From positions 1-64,000 of the forward strand of contig SFKY01000005.1 in NCBI GenBank assembly GCA_004554665.1: a DNA stretch of 64,000 nucleotides, in the 5' to 3' direction. Below are positions 32,336 to 42,073 of the stretch, one piece after another. Every line of letters begins with the position of its first letter. The stretch's first letter is position 1. A program made the position numbers and the translations under genes. The notes under the pieces were generated by a model that had not been told where the DNA came from, did not search any database, and was given only the letters and a program-made list of their open reading frames with translations. The DNA comes from Bacteroidales bacterium (GTDB lineage Bacteria > Bacteroidota > Bacteroidia > Bacteroidales > Bacteroidaceae).

Positions 32336-34660
32336 ATGCAAGACAACTTAGTGATAGTGGAGAGCCCCGCAAAGGCCAAAACCATCGAGAAATTTTTAGG
32401 CAAAGACTTCAAGGTGATGTCCAGCTTCGGCCATATCAGAGACCTGAAGAAGCGGACATTAAGCATCGACGAGAAGACGATGGAGCCCGATTACGAGATA
32501 CCTGAGGAAAAGAAAAAACTGGTAGGCGAGCTCCGCAAGAGCGTCAAGGCAGCCAAGAAGGTGTGGCTGGCTTCCGATGAAGACCGCGAGGGAGAAGCCA
32601 TCAGCTGGCATCTGTGCGAGGTGCTCGGGCTGGACGAGGACAATACCAGCCGTATCGTGTTCCACGAAATCACCAAACCGGCCATCTTGGAGGCTATCCA
32701 GCATCCACGCCATATAGACATGAACCTGGTGAACGCCCAACAGGCCCGCCGCGTGCTCGACCGTATCGTAGGCTTCAAGCTGTCGCCCGTATTGTGGCGC
32801 AAGGTGAAGCCCGCACTCTCAGCCGGGCGCGTACAGAGCGTGGCAGTGAGACTCATCGTGGAGCGTGAGCGCGAGATACAGCAGTTCAAGAGCGAGCCCT
32901 ACTACCGCGTGAGCGCCGTCTTCACCACCAACGGCAGCGAAGGCGCACCCACCGAGGTGAAAGCTGAGCTCGACAAGCGTTTTGCCACCCACGCAGAGGC
33001 AGTAGACTTCCTCGAAAGGTGCCAGGAAGCGGGATTCAAGGTGGCCTCGGTCACCCGCAAACCCCTCAAGCGCATGCCGGCACCGCCCTTCACCACCTCT
33101 ACGCTGCAGCAGGAGGCCGCACGCAAGCTTGGTTTCACGGTGACACAGACCATGATGGTGGCACAGCACCTGTACGAAAACGGACGTATCACCTACATGC
33201 GTACCGACAGTGTGAATCTCTCTGCCCTGGCCATCAACACCAGCAAGGATGAGATAAGCCGTCTGTGGGGCAAGGAATATAGCCGTCCGCGCAAATACCA
33301 GACCCACTCAAAGGGCGCACAAGAGGCCCACGAGGCCATCCGACCCACCTTTATGGCAGACACCGAGATAGAAGGCACGCTGCAGGAGCGACGGCTGTAC
33401 GAGCTGATATGGAAACGCACCATCGCCTCGCAGATGGCAGAGGCCGAGATAGAGAAGACCACGGTGACGATAGACATCGACGGCGAGGAGGAACGCTTCA
33501 TCGCCAACGGTGAGGTGGTGACCTTCGACGGATTCTTGAAAGTGTACCGCGAATCGACCGACGACGAGGACAACGGCGAGGAGGCAGAGCACCTGCTGCC
33601 CGCACTCAAGAGCGGCGACAGACTCGACCGCAAGGAGATCGTGTCTACCGAACGCTTCTCGCAGGGCCCTATCCGCTACACCGAGGCGAGCCTGGTGAAG
33701 AAGTTGGAAGAACTGGGCATCGGACGCCCGTCGACCTACGCACCCACCATCTCGACCATCCAGCAGCGCGAGTACGTGCAGAAGGGCGACAAGAAAGGAG
33801 AGGAGCGCACCATCGCCATCGACACGCTCAAGGGTGCCAAGATCGTGTCTAAAACCAAGAAAGAGACGGCCGGAAAAGAGAAAGGCAAACTGCTGCCTAC
33901 CGACATCGGGCTCGTGGTCAACGACTTCCTGATGGAAAACTTCCCCGAAATCATGGACTACAACTTCACCGCACGGGTGGAAGAGCAGTTTGACAAGATC
34001 GCGGAGGGCAAAGAGCAGTGGACACAGATGATGAAGGGATTTGACACCGCCTTCACCCCGACGGTGGACAAGGTGATGAACGCCCGTTCGGAGCACAAGG
34101 CCGGCGAGCGTCTGCTGGGTACCGACCCTGCCACCGGCAAACCGGTGTATGTAAAGATAGGACGCTTCGGACCGGTGGTACAGATTGGCACCGCCGACGA
34201 CAAAGAGAAGCCCCGCTTTGCCCAATTGCCCACCGAGAAGAGCATGGAGAGCCTGACACTGGACGAGGCTCTGGAACTCTTTAAGCTGCCCCGCACCATC
34301 GGCGAATACGAAGGCAAGCAGGTAAGCGTGGGTGCCGGACGATTTGGCCCCTATGTGTACCACGACAAGAAGTATGTATCGATACCCAAAGGCGAGGACC
34401 CGATGGCGATAACCATCGAGCGCGCCATCCAACTGATAGACGACAAGCGCAAACAGGAGCAGCAGCGCCACATCAAGAGCTTCGAGGAAGATGCGAAGAT
34501 GGAAGTGCTCAACGGACGGTTCGGACCCTACATCGCCTACGATGGCAAGAACTACCGCATGCCGAAACCACTGCACGAGCGGGCTGCCGAGCTCACCTAT
34601 GCAGAGTGCAAGGAAATCATAGAGAAGGCTCCTGAGCCCAAGCCCCGCAAGAAGAGATGA
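32336..34660 (+). CDS. topA: DNA topoisomerase I
   Basis: Type IA topoisomerase relaxing negative supercoils, 774 residues. The TOPRIM domain opens VIVESPAKAKTIEKFLG and has the metal-binding LASDEDREGEAISWHL. The active-site Tyr is in ENGRITYMRTDS near residue 290. Several C-terminal beta repeats replace the zinc ribbons of E. coli TopA: IGRFGPVVQIG, GAGRFGPYVYHDKKY and LNGRFGPYIAYDGKNY, the usual Bacteroidota form. The end is a short basic tail (KPRKKR). The stop overlaps the aroK start by ATGA, placing topA first in a compact four-gene unit. Confidence 0.97.
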   Translation: MQDNLVIVESPAKAKTIEKFLGKDFKVMSSFGHIRDLKKRTLSIDEKTMEPDYEIPEEKKKLVGELRKSVKAAKKVWLASDEDREGEAISWHLCEVLGLDEDNTSRIVFHEITKPAILEAIQHPRHIDMNLVNAQQARRVLDRIVGFKLSPVLWRKVKPALSAGRVQSVAVRLIVEREREIQQFKSEPYYRVSAVFTTNGSEGAPTEVKAELDKRFATHAEAVDFLERCQEAGFKVASVTRKPLKRMPAPPFTTSTLQQEAARKLGFTVTQTMMVAQHLYENGRITYMRTDSVNLSALAINTSKDEISRLWGKEYSRPRKYQTHSKGAQEAHEAIRPTFMADTEIEGTLQERRLYELIWKRTIASQMAEAEIEKTTVTIDIDGEEERFIANGEVVTFDGFLKVYRESTDDEDNGEEAEHLLPALKSGDRLDRKEIVSTERFSQGPIRYTEASLVKKLEELGIGRPSTYAPTISTIQQREYVQKGDKKGEERTIAIDTLKGAKIVSKTKKETAGKEKGKLLPTDIGLVVNDFLMENFPEIMDYNFTARVEEQFDKIAEGKEQWTQMMKGFDTAFTPTVDKVMNARSEHKAGERLLGTDPATGKPVYVKIGRFGPVVQIGTADDKEKPRFAQLPTEKSMESLTLDEALELFKLPRTIGEYEGKQVSVGAGRFGPYVYHDKKYVSIPKGEDPMAITIERAIQLIDDKRKQEQQRHIKSFEEDAKMEVLNGRFGPYIAYDGKNYRMPKPLHERAAELTYAECKEIIEKAPEPKPRKKR

Positions 34661-35190
34661 AGCAGGGGCGCATCATACTCATAGGATACATGGGCGCCGG
34701 CAAGACGACGCTGGGCAAGGCGCTGTCGAAAACGCTGGACATACCGTTCTATGACCTCGACTGGTACATCGAAAACCGCATGCACAAGACCATCAAGCAG
34801 CTCTTCGATGAGCGGGGCGAAGAAGGATTCCGCAAAATAGAGCATGCCATGCTGCACGAGGTCGCAGAATTTGAGAATGTCATCATCAGCTGCGGCGGAG
34901 GCACACCCTGCTTCTACGACAACATGGCGTATATGAACCGCCAGGGCGAGACGGTGTACCTGAAAGCCTCGCCCGAAGTGCTGCATGCCCATCTGAAGAT
35001 GGGAAAGACCGTCAGGCCGCTGCTCCTGAACAAGACTCCGGAAGAGGTGAACACATTTATCAGGGAACAGTTGCGCCTGCGCGAACCTTATTACATACAG
35101 GCCAAGCATGTATTGGATGTCAATATCATGGACGATTTCAACAAAATAAACTTATCAGTAGCATCACTTAGAACACAACTGGGCTTATGA
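34657..35190 (+). CDS. aroK: Shikimate kinase
   Basis: Phosphorylates shikimate at O3 with ATP in the chorismate pathway. 177 residues, standard length. Walker A IGYMGAGKTTLGKALS (residues 7-22), shikimate-binding DLDWYIENR near 34 and the CGGGTPC loop near 80, and RPLL of the lid region. Overlaps both topA and speA by ATGA, so translation of all three is linked. Confidence 0.95.
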   Translation: MKQGRIILIGYMGAGKTTLGKALSKTLDIPFYDLDWYIENRMHKTIKQLFDERGEEGFRKIEHAMLHEVAEFENVIISCGGGTPCFYDNMAYMNRQGETVYLKASPEVLHAHLKMGKTVRPLLLNKTPEEVNTFIREQLRLREPYYIQAKHVLDVNIMDDFNKINLSVASLRTQLGL

Positions 35191-37079
35191 AGAAGTGGAA
35201 CATAGAAGACTCGAAGGAACTCTACAACATCAACGGTTGGGGAGCTTCTTATTTTAACATCAACGATGAAGGCAATGTCTACGTATCGCCATACAAGGAC
35301 GACTCGCGGATAGACCTACGTGAGATTATCGACGAGCTTTCGCTGAGAGACGTCACGCCTCCCGTATTATTGCGCTTCCCCGACATCCTCGACAACCGTA
35401 TCGAGAAGACTGCCAGCTGTTTCAAGAAGGCGGCAGAGGAGTATCAGTACAAGGCAGAAAACTTTATCATCTACCCTATCAAGGTAAACCAGATGCAGCC
35501 GGTGGTGGAGGAAATCATCTCCCACGGCCGCAAATTCAACCTGGGGCTCGAAGCGGGCTCCAAGCCTGAACTCCACGCCGTGATTGCTGTCCAATGTCAG
35601 AGCGATTCGCTCATCATCTGCAACGGTTACAAGGACCAGAGCTACATCGAACTGGCCCTGCTGGCCCAGAAGATGGGCAAACGCATCTTTATCGTGGTGG
35701 AAAAACTCAACGAGCTCGACACCATTGCCAAGGCAGCCAAGAAACTCAACGTGAAACCCAATCTCGGCATCCGTATCAAACTGGCTTCGAGCGGCTCGGG
35801 GAAATGGGCTGAGAGTGGAGGCGATGCCTCGAAGTTTGGACTCACCAGCTCAGAACTGCTGCAAGCCCTGAAGATTCTCGACGAAAAGGGCCTGCACGAC
35901 TGCCTGCGCCTCATCCACTTCCACATCGGCAGCCAAATCACCAAGATTCGCCGCATCCAGACGGCTCTGAGAGAGGCTGCCCAATTCTACATCAACCTCC
36001 ACAAGATGGGTTACAACGTAGACTTCGTCGACTGCGGCGGCGGCTTGGGTGTAGACTACGACGGCACACGCTCATCGAGCAGCGAGAGCTCTGTAAACTA
36101 CTCCATCCAGGAGTATGTAAACGACTGCGTGTACACCTTTGTCGATGCGGCCAACAAGAACAACATCGACCACCCCAATATCATCACAGAGAGCGGTCGT
36201 TCGCTCACGGCACACCACTCGGTGCTGGTCATCGACGTGCTCGAGACGGCCAGCCTGCCCGAGATGCCCGAAGAATTTGAGGCCAAAGAAACCGACCACC
36301 AGTTAGTAAAAGACCTCTACGAGATCTGGGACAACCTGAACCCGCGCACCATGCTCGAAGACTGGCATGATGCAGAACAAATACGCGACGAGGCGTTGGA
36401 GCTCTTCTCGCACGGCATCGTGGATCTGAAGACCAGGGCCGAGATTGAGAGTATGTACTGGAGCGTTTGCCACGAAATCAACACGCTTGCCAAGACCATG
36501 AAGCACGTTCCCGAAGAGCTTCGCAACCTTGACAAACTACTAGCAGACAAGTATTTCTGCAACTTCTCCCTTTTCCAAAGCCTGCCCGACTCCTGGGCCA
36601 TCGACCAGCTGTTTCCCATCATGCCGATTCAGCGTCTCGAAGAGCGTCCGACCCGCAACGCCACCCTGCAGGACATCACCTGCGACTCTGACGGCAAGAT
36701 AGCCAATTTTGTCAAGGGCGGCCAGATTTCCCACGTACTCCCCCTGCACCCCTTGCGTCGCAACGAGCCTTACTATCTTGGTGTCTTCCTCGTGGGAGCT
36801 TACCAAGAGATTCTTGGCGATATGCACAATCTCTTTGGAGATACCAACGCCGTACACATCAGTGTCAAGGACGGCAAGTACCATATCGACCAGATCTTCG
36901 ACGGCGAGACCGTGGAGGAGGTACTCGACTACGTACAATACAATCCTAAGAAACTGGTGCGCCAACTGGAAATCTGGGTGACCAAGAGTGTAAAACAAGG
37001 GAAGATATCGCTGGAGGAAGGCAAGGAATTCCTGTCCAATTACCGCTCCGGACTTTACGGATACACGTATCTTGAATAA
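35187..37079 (+). CDS. speA: Biosynthetic arginine decarboxylase
   Basis: PLP enzyme making agmatine from arginine, the first step of putrescine and spermidine synthesis through agmatine. 630 residues, family length. The alanine-racemase-like barrel carries the PLP lysine in FIIYPIKVNQMQP near residue 100, HFHIGSQITKI, and DCGGGLGVDYDGTRS; a helical insertion (about 380-460) and C-terminal beta domain follow. The start overlaps aroK by ATGA. The stop lies 2 bp before argB. Grouping with argB ties polyamine and arginine synthesis on one transcript. Confidence 0.97.
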   Translation: MKKWNIEDSKELYNINGWGASYFNINDEGNVYVSPYKDDSRIDLREIIDELSLRDVTPPVLLRFPDILDNRIEKTASCFKKAAEEYQYKAENFIIYPIKVNQMQPVVEEIISHGRKFNLGLEAGSKPELHAVIAVQCQSDSLIICNGYKDQSYIELALLAQKMGKRIFIVVEKLNELDTIAKAAKKLNVKPNLGIRIKLASSGSGKWAESGGDASKFGLTSSELLQALKILDEKGLHDCLRLIHFHIGSQITKIRRIQTALREAAQFYINLHKMGYNVDFVDCGGGLGVDYDGTRSSSSESSVNYSIQEYVNDCVYTFVDAANKNNIDHPNIITESGRSLTAHHSVLVIDVLETASLPEMPEEFEAKETDHQLVKDLYEIWDNLNPRTMLEDWHDAEQIRDEALELFSHGIVDLKTRAEIESMYWSVCHEINTLAKTMKHVPEELRNLDKLLADKYFCNFSLFQSLPDSWAIDQLFPIMPIQRLEERPTRNATLQDITCDSDGKIANFVKGGQISHVLPLHPLRRNEPYYLGVFLVGAYQEILGDMHNLFGDTNAVHISVKDGKYHIDQIFDGETVEEVLDYVQYNPKKLVRQLEIWVTKSVKQGKISLEEGKEFLSNYRSGLYGYTYLE

Positions 37080-37081
37080 CG

Positions 37082-37855
37082 ATGAAAGAGCAAATAACCG
37101 TTGTAAAGGTGGGCGGTGCCATCGTGGAAGACGAGGCACTGCTCGACCAGCTTTTAGACAACTTCTGCGCCATTGAGGGAAAAAAGGTTTTGGTACACGG
37201 CGGAGGGCGACGGGCCACCAAGGTGGCTGCTGCCCTCGGCATAGAGACCACGATGGTGAACGGCAGACGTATCACCGATGCCGCCACGCTCGACGTGGTG
37301 ACAATGGTCTATGGCGGATTGGTAAACAAGAATATCGTCGCGCGGCTTCAGGCACGGGGCATCAACGCACTCGGTATGACCGGTGCCGACGGCAACATCA
37401 TCAAGGCCCACCGCAGACCCGTCAAAGAGGGCATCGACTATGGTTTTGTAGGCGATGTGGACAGGGCAGACGGCCAGATGCTGGCTGTCCTGGCTGGGGC
37501 TTCGGTCGTCCCTGTCATCGCCCCACTTACCCACGACGGTGCAGGACACCTGCTCAATACCAACGCCGATACCATTGCCAGTACTGTGGCCAAGGCGCTG
37601 GCTCCCCTCTACGATGTCACGCTCATCTACACCTTTGAGAAAAAAGGCGTGTTGCGCAACCCTGACGACGAAGAGAGCCTGATACCGGTCATTACCCACA
37701 GCCTTTTTACGGAGTATGTAGCCGACGGCACCATCTCGGGCGGCATGATTCCGAAAGTGGAAAATGCACTTGCTGCCATCGATGCCGGCGTAGGCAAGGT
37801 TATCATCACCCTGGCCACCGCCATCGATGGAAATCACGGCACCGTGATTAAATAA
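37082..37855 (+). CDS. argB: Acetyl-/succinyl-glutamate kinase
   Basis: Amino-acid kinase of 257 residues, second step of ornithine synthesis. Motifs: VVKVGGAIVEDE at the N-terminus, VHGGGRRATKVAAALG near residue 39 and LNTNADTIASTVAKAL near 160. Bacteroides species are known to make arginine through N-succinyl rather than N-acetyl intermediates, so the natural substrate here may be N-succinylglutamate. This cannot be decided from the protein alone by eye. It is last in the tight topA-aroK-speA-argB run; no terminator hairpin is seen after it. Confidence 0.93.
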   Translation: MKEQITVVKVGGAIVEDEALLDQLLDNFCAIEGKKVLVHGGGRRATKVAAALGIETTMVNGRRITDAATLDVVTMVYGGLVNKNIVARLQARGINALGMTGADGNIIKAHRRPVKEGIDYGFVGDVDRADGQMLAVLAGASVVPVIAPLTHDGAGHLLNTNADTIASTVAKALAPLYDVTLIYTFEKKGVLRNPDDEESLIPVITHSLFTEYVADGTISGGMIPKVENALAAIDAGVGKVIITLATAIDGNHGTVIK

Positions 37856-37933
37856 ACGTTAAAAATACGATTTTTACACCCACACCCCTGTAACTTTCGC
37901 TTCCCCCTAAACGTCATTTAAGCAGATTGACAG

Positions 37934-38446
37934 ATGAAAAAGATCAGTTTCCGGAACGATGTACTGCCACTAAAGAACGCACTCTATCGGCTGGCGCTTC
38001 GGATTACGCTCAACAGAGAGGAAGCCGAGGATATCGTACAGGACACCCTGATCAAGGTCTGGAACAAACGCGAAAGCTGGGACGAGATAGACTCGATAGA
38101 AGCGTTCAGCCTGACCATCTGTAAGAATCTTGCACTCGACCATCTCAAGCGGTCGTCACGCCAAGACAGCCAGATAGGAGGCGCGGCAGAAGAGAAACCT
38201 GATGGCTCGTCATCTCCATACGAGCAGATGCTGCACAAAGACAGGATGACGCTGATTCGCAGACTGGTCGATGCACTTCCGGAGAAACAACGATGCTGCA
38301 TGCAGCTCCGCGATTTTGAAGGAAAACCCTATAAAGAGATAGCTGAGATTATGGAAATCAGCGAGGAACAGGTCAAGGTTAACATCTTCCGGGCCCGCCA
38401 AGCTATCAAACAAAGGTTTAAACAATTAGATAATTATGGACTATAG
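37934..38446 (+). CDS. ECF-type RNA polymerase sigma factor
   Basis: Sigma-70 family, extracytoplasmic function type, 170 residues. Region 2 is visible as LRITLNREEAEDIVQDTLIKVWNKRESWD (residues about 21-50) and FSLTICKNLALDHLKR. Region 4 is LPEKQRCCMQLRDFEGKPYKEIAEIMEISEEQVKVNIFRARQAIKQ (about 117-162). A weak -7-like TAACTTTC lies at 37891-37898. It overlaps the next gene by 11 bp, the usual sigma/anti-sigma arrangement. The controlled genes are unknown; no target is evident in the window. Confidence 0.93.
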   Translation: MKKISFRNDVLPLKNALYRLALRITLNREEAEDIVQDTLIKVWNKRESWDEIDSIEAFSLTICKNLALDHLKRSSRQDSQIGGAAEEKPDGSSSPYEQMLHKDRMTLIRRLVDALPEKQRCCMQLRDFEGKPYKEIAEIMEISEEQVKVNIFRARQAIKQRFKQLDNYGL

Positions 38447-38921
38447 ATACATCAGACAACTATTAGAGCGCTACTGGAAGTGCGAGACCACGCTGGAGGA
38501 GGAGAAAATCCTGCGCACTTTCTTCGGCCAGAAGGATGTTCCTGCTGACCTGCTGCCCTATAGAGACCTGTTTGCGTATGAGGCAGAAGAGGTGAAAGCC
38601 GATGTATTGGGCGACGATTTTGACGAAAAGATGCTTGCCATCGTCGAAGAGCCCCAGCAGGTGAAGGCACGGGTAATCACTATGCCGCAACGGCTGAAAC
38701 CACTCTTCAAGGCTGCCGCCGTGGTAGCAATCGTCATCACGCTGAGCAATGCCATCCAGATGTCTTTTGATACCCCCAACGAGCCCATCGGCAACTTGAG
38801 CGGTTACGACTATACCCGGGTGCAGCACGGCGTATCGGTTGCCAAGGCAGACTCGGCCACCATCGACACGATGAAGCAGAGCAGCCTGCAGTCTGAGACC
38901 AATAGGCCGTATATGAAGTAG
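38436..38921 (+). CDS. Membrane protein paired with the sigma factor (anti-sigma-like)
   Basis: 161 residues. The cytoplasmic N-terminus, MDYRYIRQLLERYWKCETTL then EEEKILRTFF, matches the small Bacteroidota family encoded after ECF sigma factors. One transmembrane span (LFKAAAVVAIVITLSNAIQM) lies near residues 90-109, leaving a 50-residue periplasmic tail. This topology suits an anti-sigma factor holding the sigma at the membrane. Automated annotation sometimes mislabels this family as an oxidoreductase; I see no such domain. Translationally coupled to the sigma gene. Confidence 0.75.
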   Translation: MDYRYIRQLLERYWKCETTLEEEKILRTFFGQKDVPADLLPYRDLFAYEAEEVKADVLGDDFDEKMLAIVEEPQQVKARVITMPQRLKPLFKAAAVVAIVITLSNAIQMSFDTPNEPIGNLSGYDYTRVQHGVSVAKADSATIDTMKQSSLQSETNRPYMK

Positions 38922-39023
38922 ATATTTCTATGCTTTCTCTATAAAATCATGTTTAGTAAAACAAAAAAACGAAACTGTGAAGTTTCAATTCTCTCAAATT
39001 TTTCATAACATACTAACGTAGAA

Positions 39024-39068
39024 ATGGGGATGCTGCTCGATGGAGAGCAAGCATCCCCATACTTTTTT
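39024..39068 (+). terminator. Intrinsic terminator after the sigma/anti-sigma pair
   Basis: Stem ATGGGGATGCTGCTC (39024-39038) with GAGCAAGCATCCCCAT (39045-39060), one bulge, followed by ACTTTTTTC. It ends the transcript from the sigma factor unit. Confidence 0.85.
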
Positions 39069-39156
39069 CAGGCCAGCCACCATGCAAAAGGTTAAAAAGC
39101 CGGTGGGCTACCGGCAAAAAGTCATTATCGGGACAGGTTACCCAATACATTTTTCG

Positions 39157-39164
39157 TAACTTTG
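39157..39164 (+). promoter_or_regulatory. -7 box (TAACTTTG) for the gene at 39195
   Basis: Matches TAnnTTTG 31 bp before the ATG at 39195 and overlaps the longer in-frame opening at 39162, so the latter is not the start. Confidence 0.6.
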
Positions 39165-39194
39165 CAACATCTATCTATAAAGTATCAAGACACT

Positions 39195-41300
39195 ATGAGA
39201 AAAGCTATCAGTCTGCTTGTGCTGTGCCTGATGGGCATCCAGGCACTGGCCATCCAAGTTTCCGACACCTTCGCCGGATCCTCCACCATCGAGTACGCCA
39301 AGACCGAGGCCGTGCGCTTGGGCAACGCCCTCCAAGCCACCTCCGGCACAACCCACAAGCCGCTGTCGTTCACCTTCCGCTACAAGAAAGCCTATGCCGC
39401 GACCGGAACCTTTGCCTACAGCTGCAACCACAAGCTGCATGTCACCCTCACGGCGGCAGACCCCATCGGCATCTTGCACGCCCTCTACTCCTTTTGCGAG
39501 GATGCCGGTGTCATCTTCGACATTACCGGCACCACCCTGCCCGACCACGCAGACTGGAGCCATGTGGCCGGACGCAAGCGCGTGATTACGCCGCATGTGA
39601 GATGGCGCGGAATCAGACAGCATGTCAACTTCCCTATGGACATCTCGTCGTATCCCATCGGTCAGGTACGCACCTATCTCGAGAACATGGTACGCATGCG
39701 CTTCAACAAGCTCACCATACACAACTATCCCATGCAGTGGTACGAGGAAGACGTGACCGGCGAGACCCACTATGCAGGCCAATTCTTCTATGGCAACAAG
39801 CACCATTTCGGCCATGCTCCGTTCCTGAAACAGATAGCCACCCTCAACGATTCGATATTCTGCATCCCCGAGGCCGAAGCCGTGTACGATTCGCCCCACC
39901 AATGCAGTCAAGTGGCCATCCGCTGGATGCAACAGCTCATGCAAGAGGCCAAACGGCTCGGCCTGCGCATCCAGTTGTCGTTTGAACCGCGCACCTACAC
40001 CGTGGAGCAGACGACCCGGCTGGCCCGCAAGCTCATCGACACCTACCCACTGGTGGACGACCTGGAGCTGATGACCGAGGAGACGGGCGGATGGGGTGCC
40101 GCCTGCACCGACAAGGAGGTGACCAGCACGCTCACCCGATGGTTTGGTCCTGAGATTCTGGCCGACACGCTCGTGACGCGCGTCATTGCGCCACGCCAGA
40201 ACGACCTCGCCTATCTCTACGCCCAGATCGGCACTATCCAAGCCACCATCCACCAGCTCGAAGCCGACCCCGACTTCGGCCCGGGCGGCCGCACCTTGAA
40301 GGCCGGCATCTACTGCAGCGTGGGCAAGTACATCGAAGCCGTCTACCACCTGGCCCGCCGCTCGCTTCCCGACCACTACATCGCTGTCATGCCCTCACAC
40401 GGCAGCGAGGGCACCTCACAGGCTTTCGGCAGCTTTATCCGCACGCGCGAAGACCTCGCCCGCACCGAACTTTACTCATGGATAGAGTTTGACGGACTGA
40501 TGTACCAGCAGCAGAATGCCATCCACGGCATCGGTACCCTGCTCCAACAGATGGACAGCCTCAACAACGGTGCCCAGTTGCACTCGCTCCTGTTCAACCA
40601 CTGGCGCACGGCAGAAAACCGCACCACCTTCCGATACGCCGCGGAGACCACCCTCGGCCCCACTGTGATGCCCGACCCCTTCTACCGTGCCTATGCCACC
40701 CGGTTGGGCATAGCCGATACCGACACGTATGGCCGCGCCATGCACCTCATAGACCAAGCCGACCAGTTCTCCAAAGACAAACTCGGCAACATCGGATTCT
40801 GCTGGGTGGGCGCATGGCGCAACGGCGGTTCCTATACGTGGATGAATCCCGACCACATAGCCCACTGCTCACAGCTCTACGTGCAGGCCGGCAAGCTGAT
40901 AGCCAAGCTCTATGGCGAGGCCGCCACATCCCCGGCACGCTCCTACCTCGAACTGTTGGGCAACCGTGTGCTCTGTTCCTCGCTCTATATGGATGCCTTC
41001 CGCGAGGCTACCGCCATCCGCACCATCCACAAGGATGCCGATGGGCAGGTGCCGCCCGAAGAACGACAAAGGGCTGTGGAAATCTGCAACCATGCGCTGC
41101 TGGGATTTGAGCGATACATGCAGACCTACGCCCGCCTGCTGCCTGACAGAGGCAGCGAAGGCACCGTCATGAGCGTATGGTTCTCGCCCATGCGCGGCCT
41201 GCGCATCCTCCGCAGCCAATGGGGCGGCACACCGCTCGACGAACCCGCCCACAGCGACCGCCCGCTCGACGAACCGCCGCTTCCCATCTTCTATGAGTGA
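39195..41300 (+). CDS. Secreted putative glycoside hydrolase, family not recognised
   Basis: About 701 residues with a signal peptide (MRKAISLLVLCLMGIQALA). The first 120 residues resemble the alpha/beta N-terminal domain that precedes GH20, GH67 and GH115 barrels (LHVTLTAADPIGILHALYSFCEDAGV). A region from about 135 looks like a TIM barrel: HVRWRGIRQHVNFP, MRFNKLTIHNYPMQWYEE, LRIQLSFEP, and LELMTEETGGWG with adjacent Glu residues that could be catalytic. A helical C-terminal part follows. I cannot place it in a named family. The protein is single-gene, with its own promoter and a terminator just before it, and ends with a proline-rich repeat (PLDEP twice). Confidence 0.7.
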   Translation: MRKAISLLVLCLMGIQALAIQVSDTFAGSSTIEYAKTEAVRLGNALQATSGTTHKPLSFTFRYKKAYAATGTFAYSCNHKLHVTLTAADPIGILHALYSFCEDAGVIFDITGTTLPDHADWSHVAGRKRVITPHVRWRGIRQHVNFPMDISSYPIGQVRTYLENMVRMRFNKLTIHNYPMQWYEEDVTGETHYAGQFFYGNKHHFGHAPFLKQIATLNDSIFCIPEAEAVYDSPHQCSQVAIRWMQQLMQEAKRLGLRIQLSFEPRTYTVEQTTRLARKLIDTYPLVDDLELMTEETGGWGAACTDKEVTSTLTRWFGPEILADTLVTRVIAPRQNDLAYLYAQIGTIQATIHQLEADPDFGPGGRTLKAGIYCSVGKYIEAVYHLARRSLPDHYIAVMPSHGSEGTSQAFGSFIRTREDLARTELYSWIEFDGLMYQQQNAIHGIGTLLQQMDSLNNGAQLHSLLFNHWRTAENRTTFRYAAETTLGPTVMPDPFYRAYATRLGIADTDTYGRAMHLIDQADQFSKDKLGNIGFCWVGAWRNGGSYTWMNPDHIAHCSQLYVQAGKLIAKLYGEAATSPARSYLELLGNRVLCSSLYMDAFREATAIRTIHKDADGQVPPEERQRAVEICNHALLGFERYMQTYARLLPDRGSEGTVMSVWFSPMRGLRILRSQWGGTPLDEPAHSDRPLDEPPLPIFYE

Positions 41301-41376
41301 GACCGCCGTAACCTCCTGCGTACATGATTTTAAGCAATTTAAGGTAAAATAATTTCGCACGCTCGGATATTATCCG

Positions 41377-41384
41377 TACATTTG
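41377..41384 (+). promoter_or_regulatory. -7 box (TACATTTG) for the DUF4294 gene
   Basis: Matches TAnnTTTG, with a -33-like TTTC about 20 bp upstream near 41352. It lies within 10 bp of the ATG at 41391, so the transcript should be almost leaderless if that start is used. Coordinates may be off by one base. Confidence 0.5.
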
Positions 41385-41390
41385 CGCCCG

Positions 41391-42041
41391 ATGAACGGCA
41401 TCAAACAGATTATAATAGGTGTATGGGCGCTCTGCATGGCGCTGCCCCTGTCGGCACAGACACATACCGACAAGGGCATGAAGCCCGAAGACAGACGGGT
41501 GGACATGCAGCGTGCCACCTTCGAGCCGTCGGTCAAGGTGGGCAAGGTGCTGCTGGGCACCGACTCTATCCAATACGTGGAGCTCAACAACATCTACGTC
41601 TACCCCACACCCACCTTCAAGAACGAGCGGCAGCGGGCCAAGTACAACAGGCTGGTGTACAACATCAAGAAGGTGCTGCCCATCGCCAAGGAGTGCCGTG
41701 CCATCATCCTCGAAACTTACGACTATCTGGAGACTTTGCCCAACAAGGAGGCACGCGACCGGCACATGAAGCGCGTGGAGCAAAGCATCAAGGAGGAATA
41801 CACACCCCGCATGAAGAAACTGACCTACCAGCAGGGCAAGCTCCTCATCAAACTCATCTACCGCGAGTGCAACTCGTCGTCTTACAACCTCATCCAAGCC
41901 TTTTTCGGACAAGCCCGTGCCGGCGTGTACCAAGCCTTTGCCTGGCTCTTCGGTGCCAGCCTACGCAAGGAGTACGACCCTAACGGCGTAGACCGCCTCA
42001 CCGAGCGCATTGTGCGGCAGATAGAGAGCGGCCAGTTGTAA
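41391..42041 (+). CDS. Exported DUF4294 protein
   Basis: 216 residues with an N-terminal signal sequence (IIIGVWALCMALPLSA). The body shows the DUF4294 features: YVELNNIYVYPTPTFKN, then a helical region rich in Arg/Lys (AKYNRLVYNIKKVLPIAKEC), and KKLTYQQGKLLIKLIYRECN with SSYNLIQAFFG. The family is confined to Bacteroidota and its role is unknown. It starts at ATG 41391; a TTG nine bases upstream lies in the promoter box. It is not tied by overlap to any neighbour. Confidence 0.85.
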   Translation: MNGIKQIIIGVWALCMALPLSAQTHTDKGMKPEDRRVDMQRATFEPSVKVGKVLLGTDSIQYVELNNIYVYPTPTFKNERQRAKYNRLVYNIKKVLPIAKECRAIILETYDYLETLPNKEARDRHMKRVEQSIKEEYTPRMKKLTYQQGKLLIKLIYRECNSSSYNLIQAFFGQARAGVYQAFAWLFGASLRKEYDPNGVDRLTERIVRQIESGQL

Positions 42042-42073
42042 CCACCCTCACTCCCAACCTCCACCGTTGCGCA

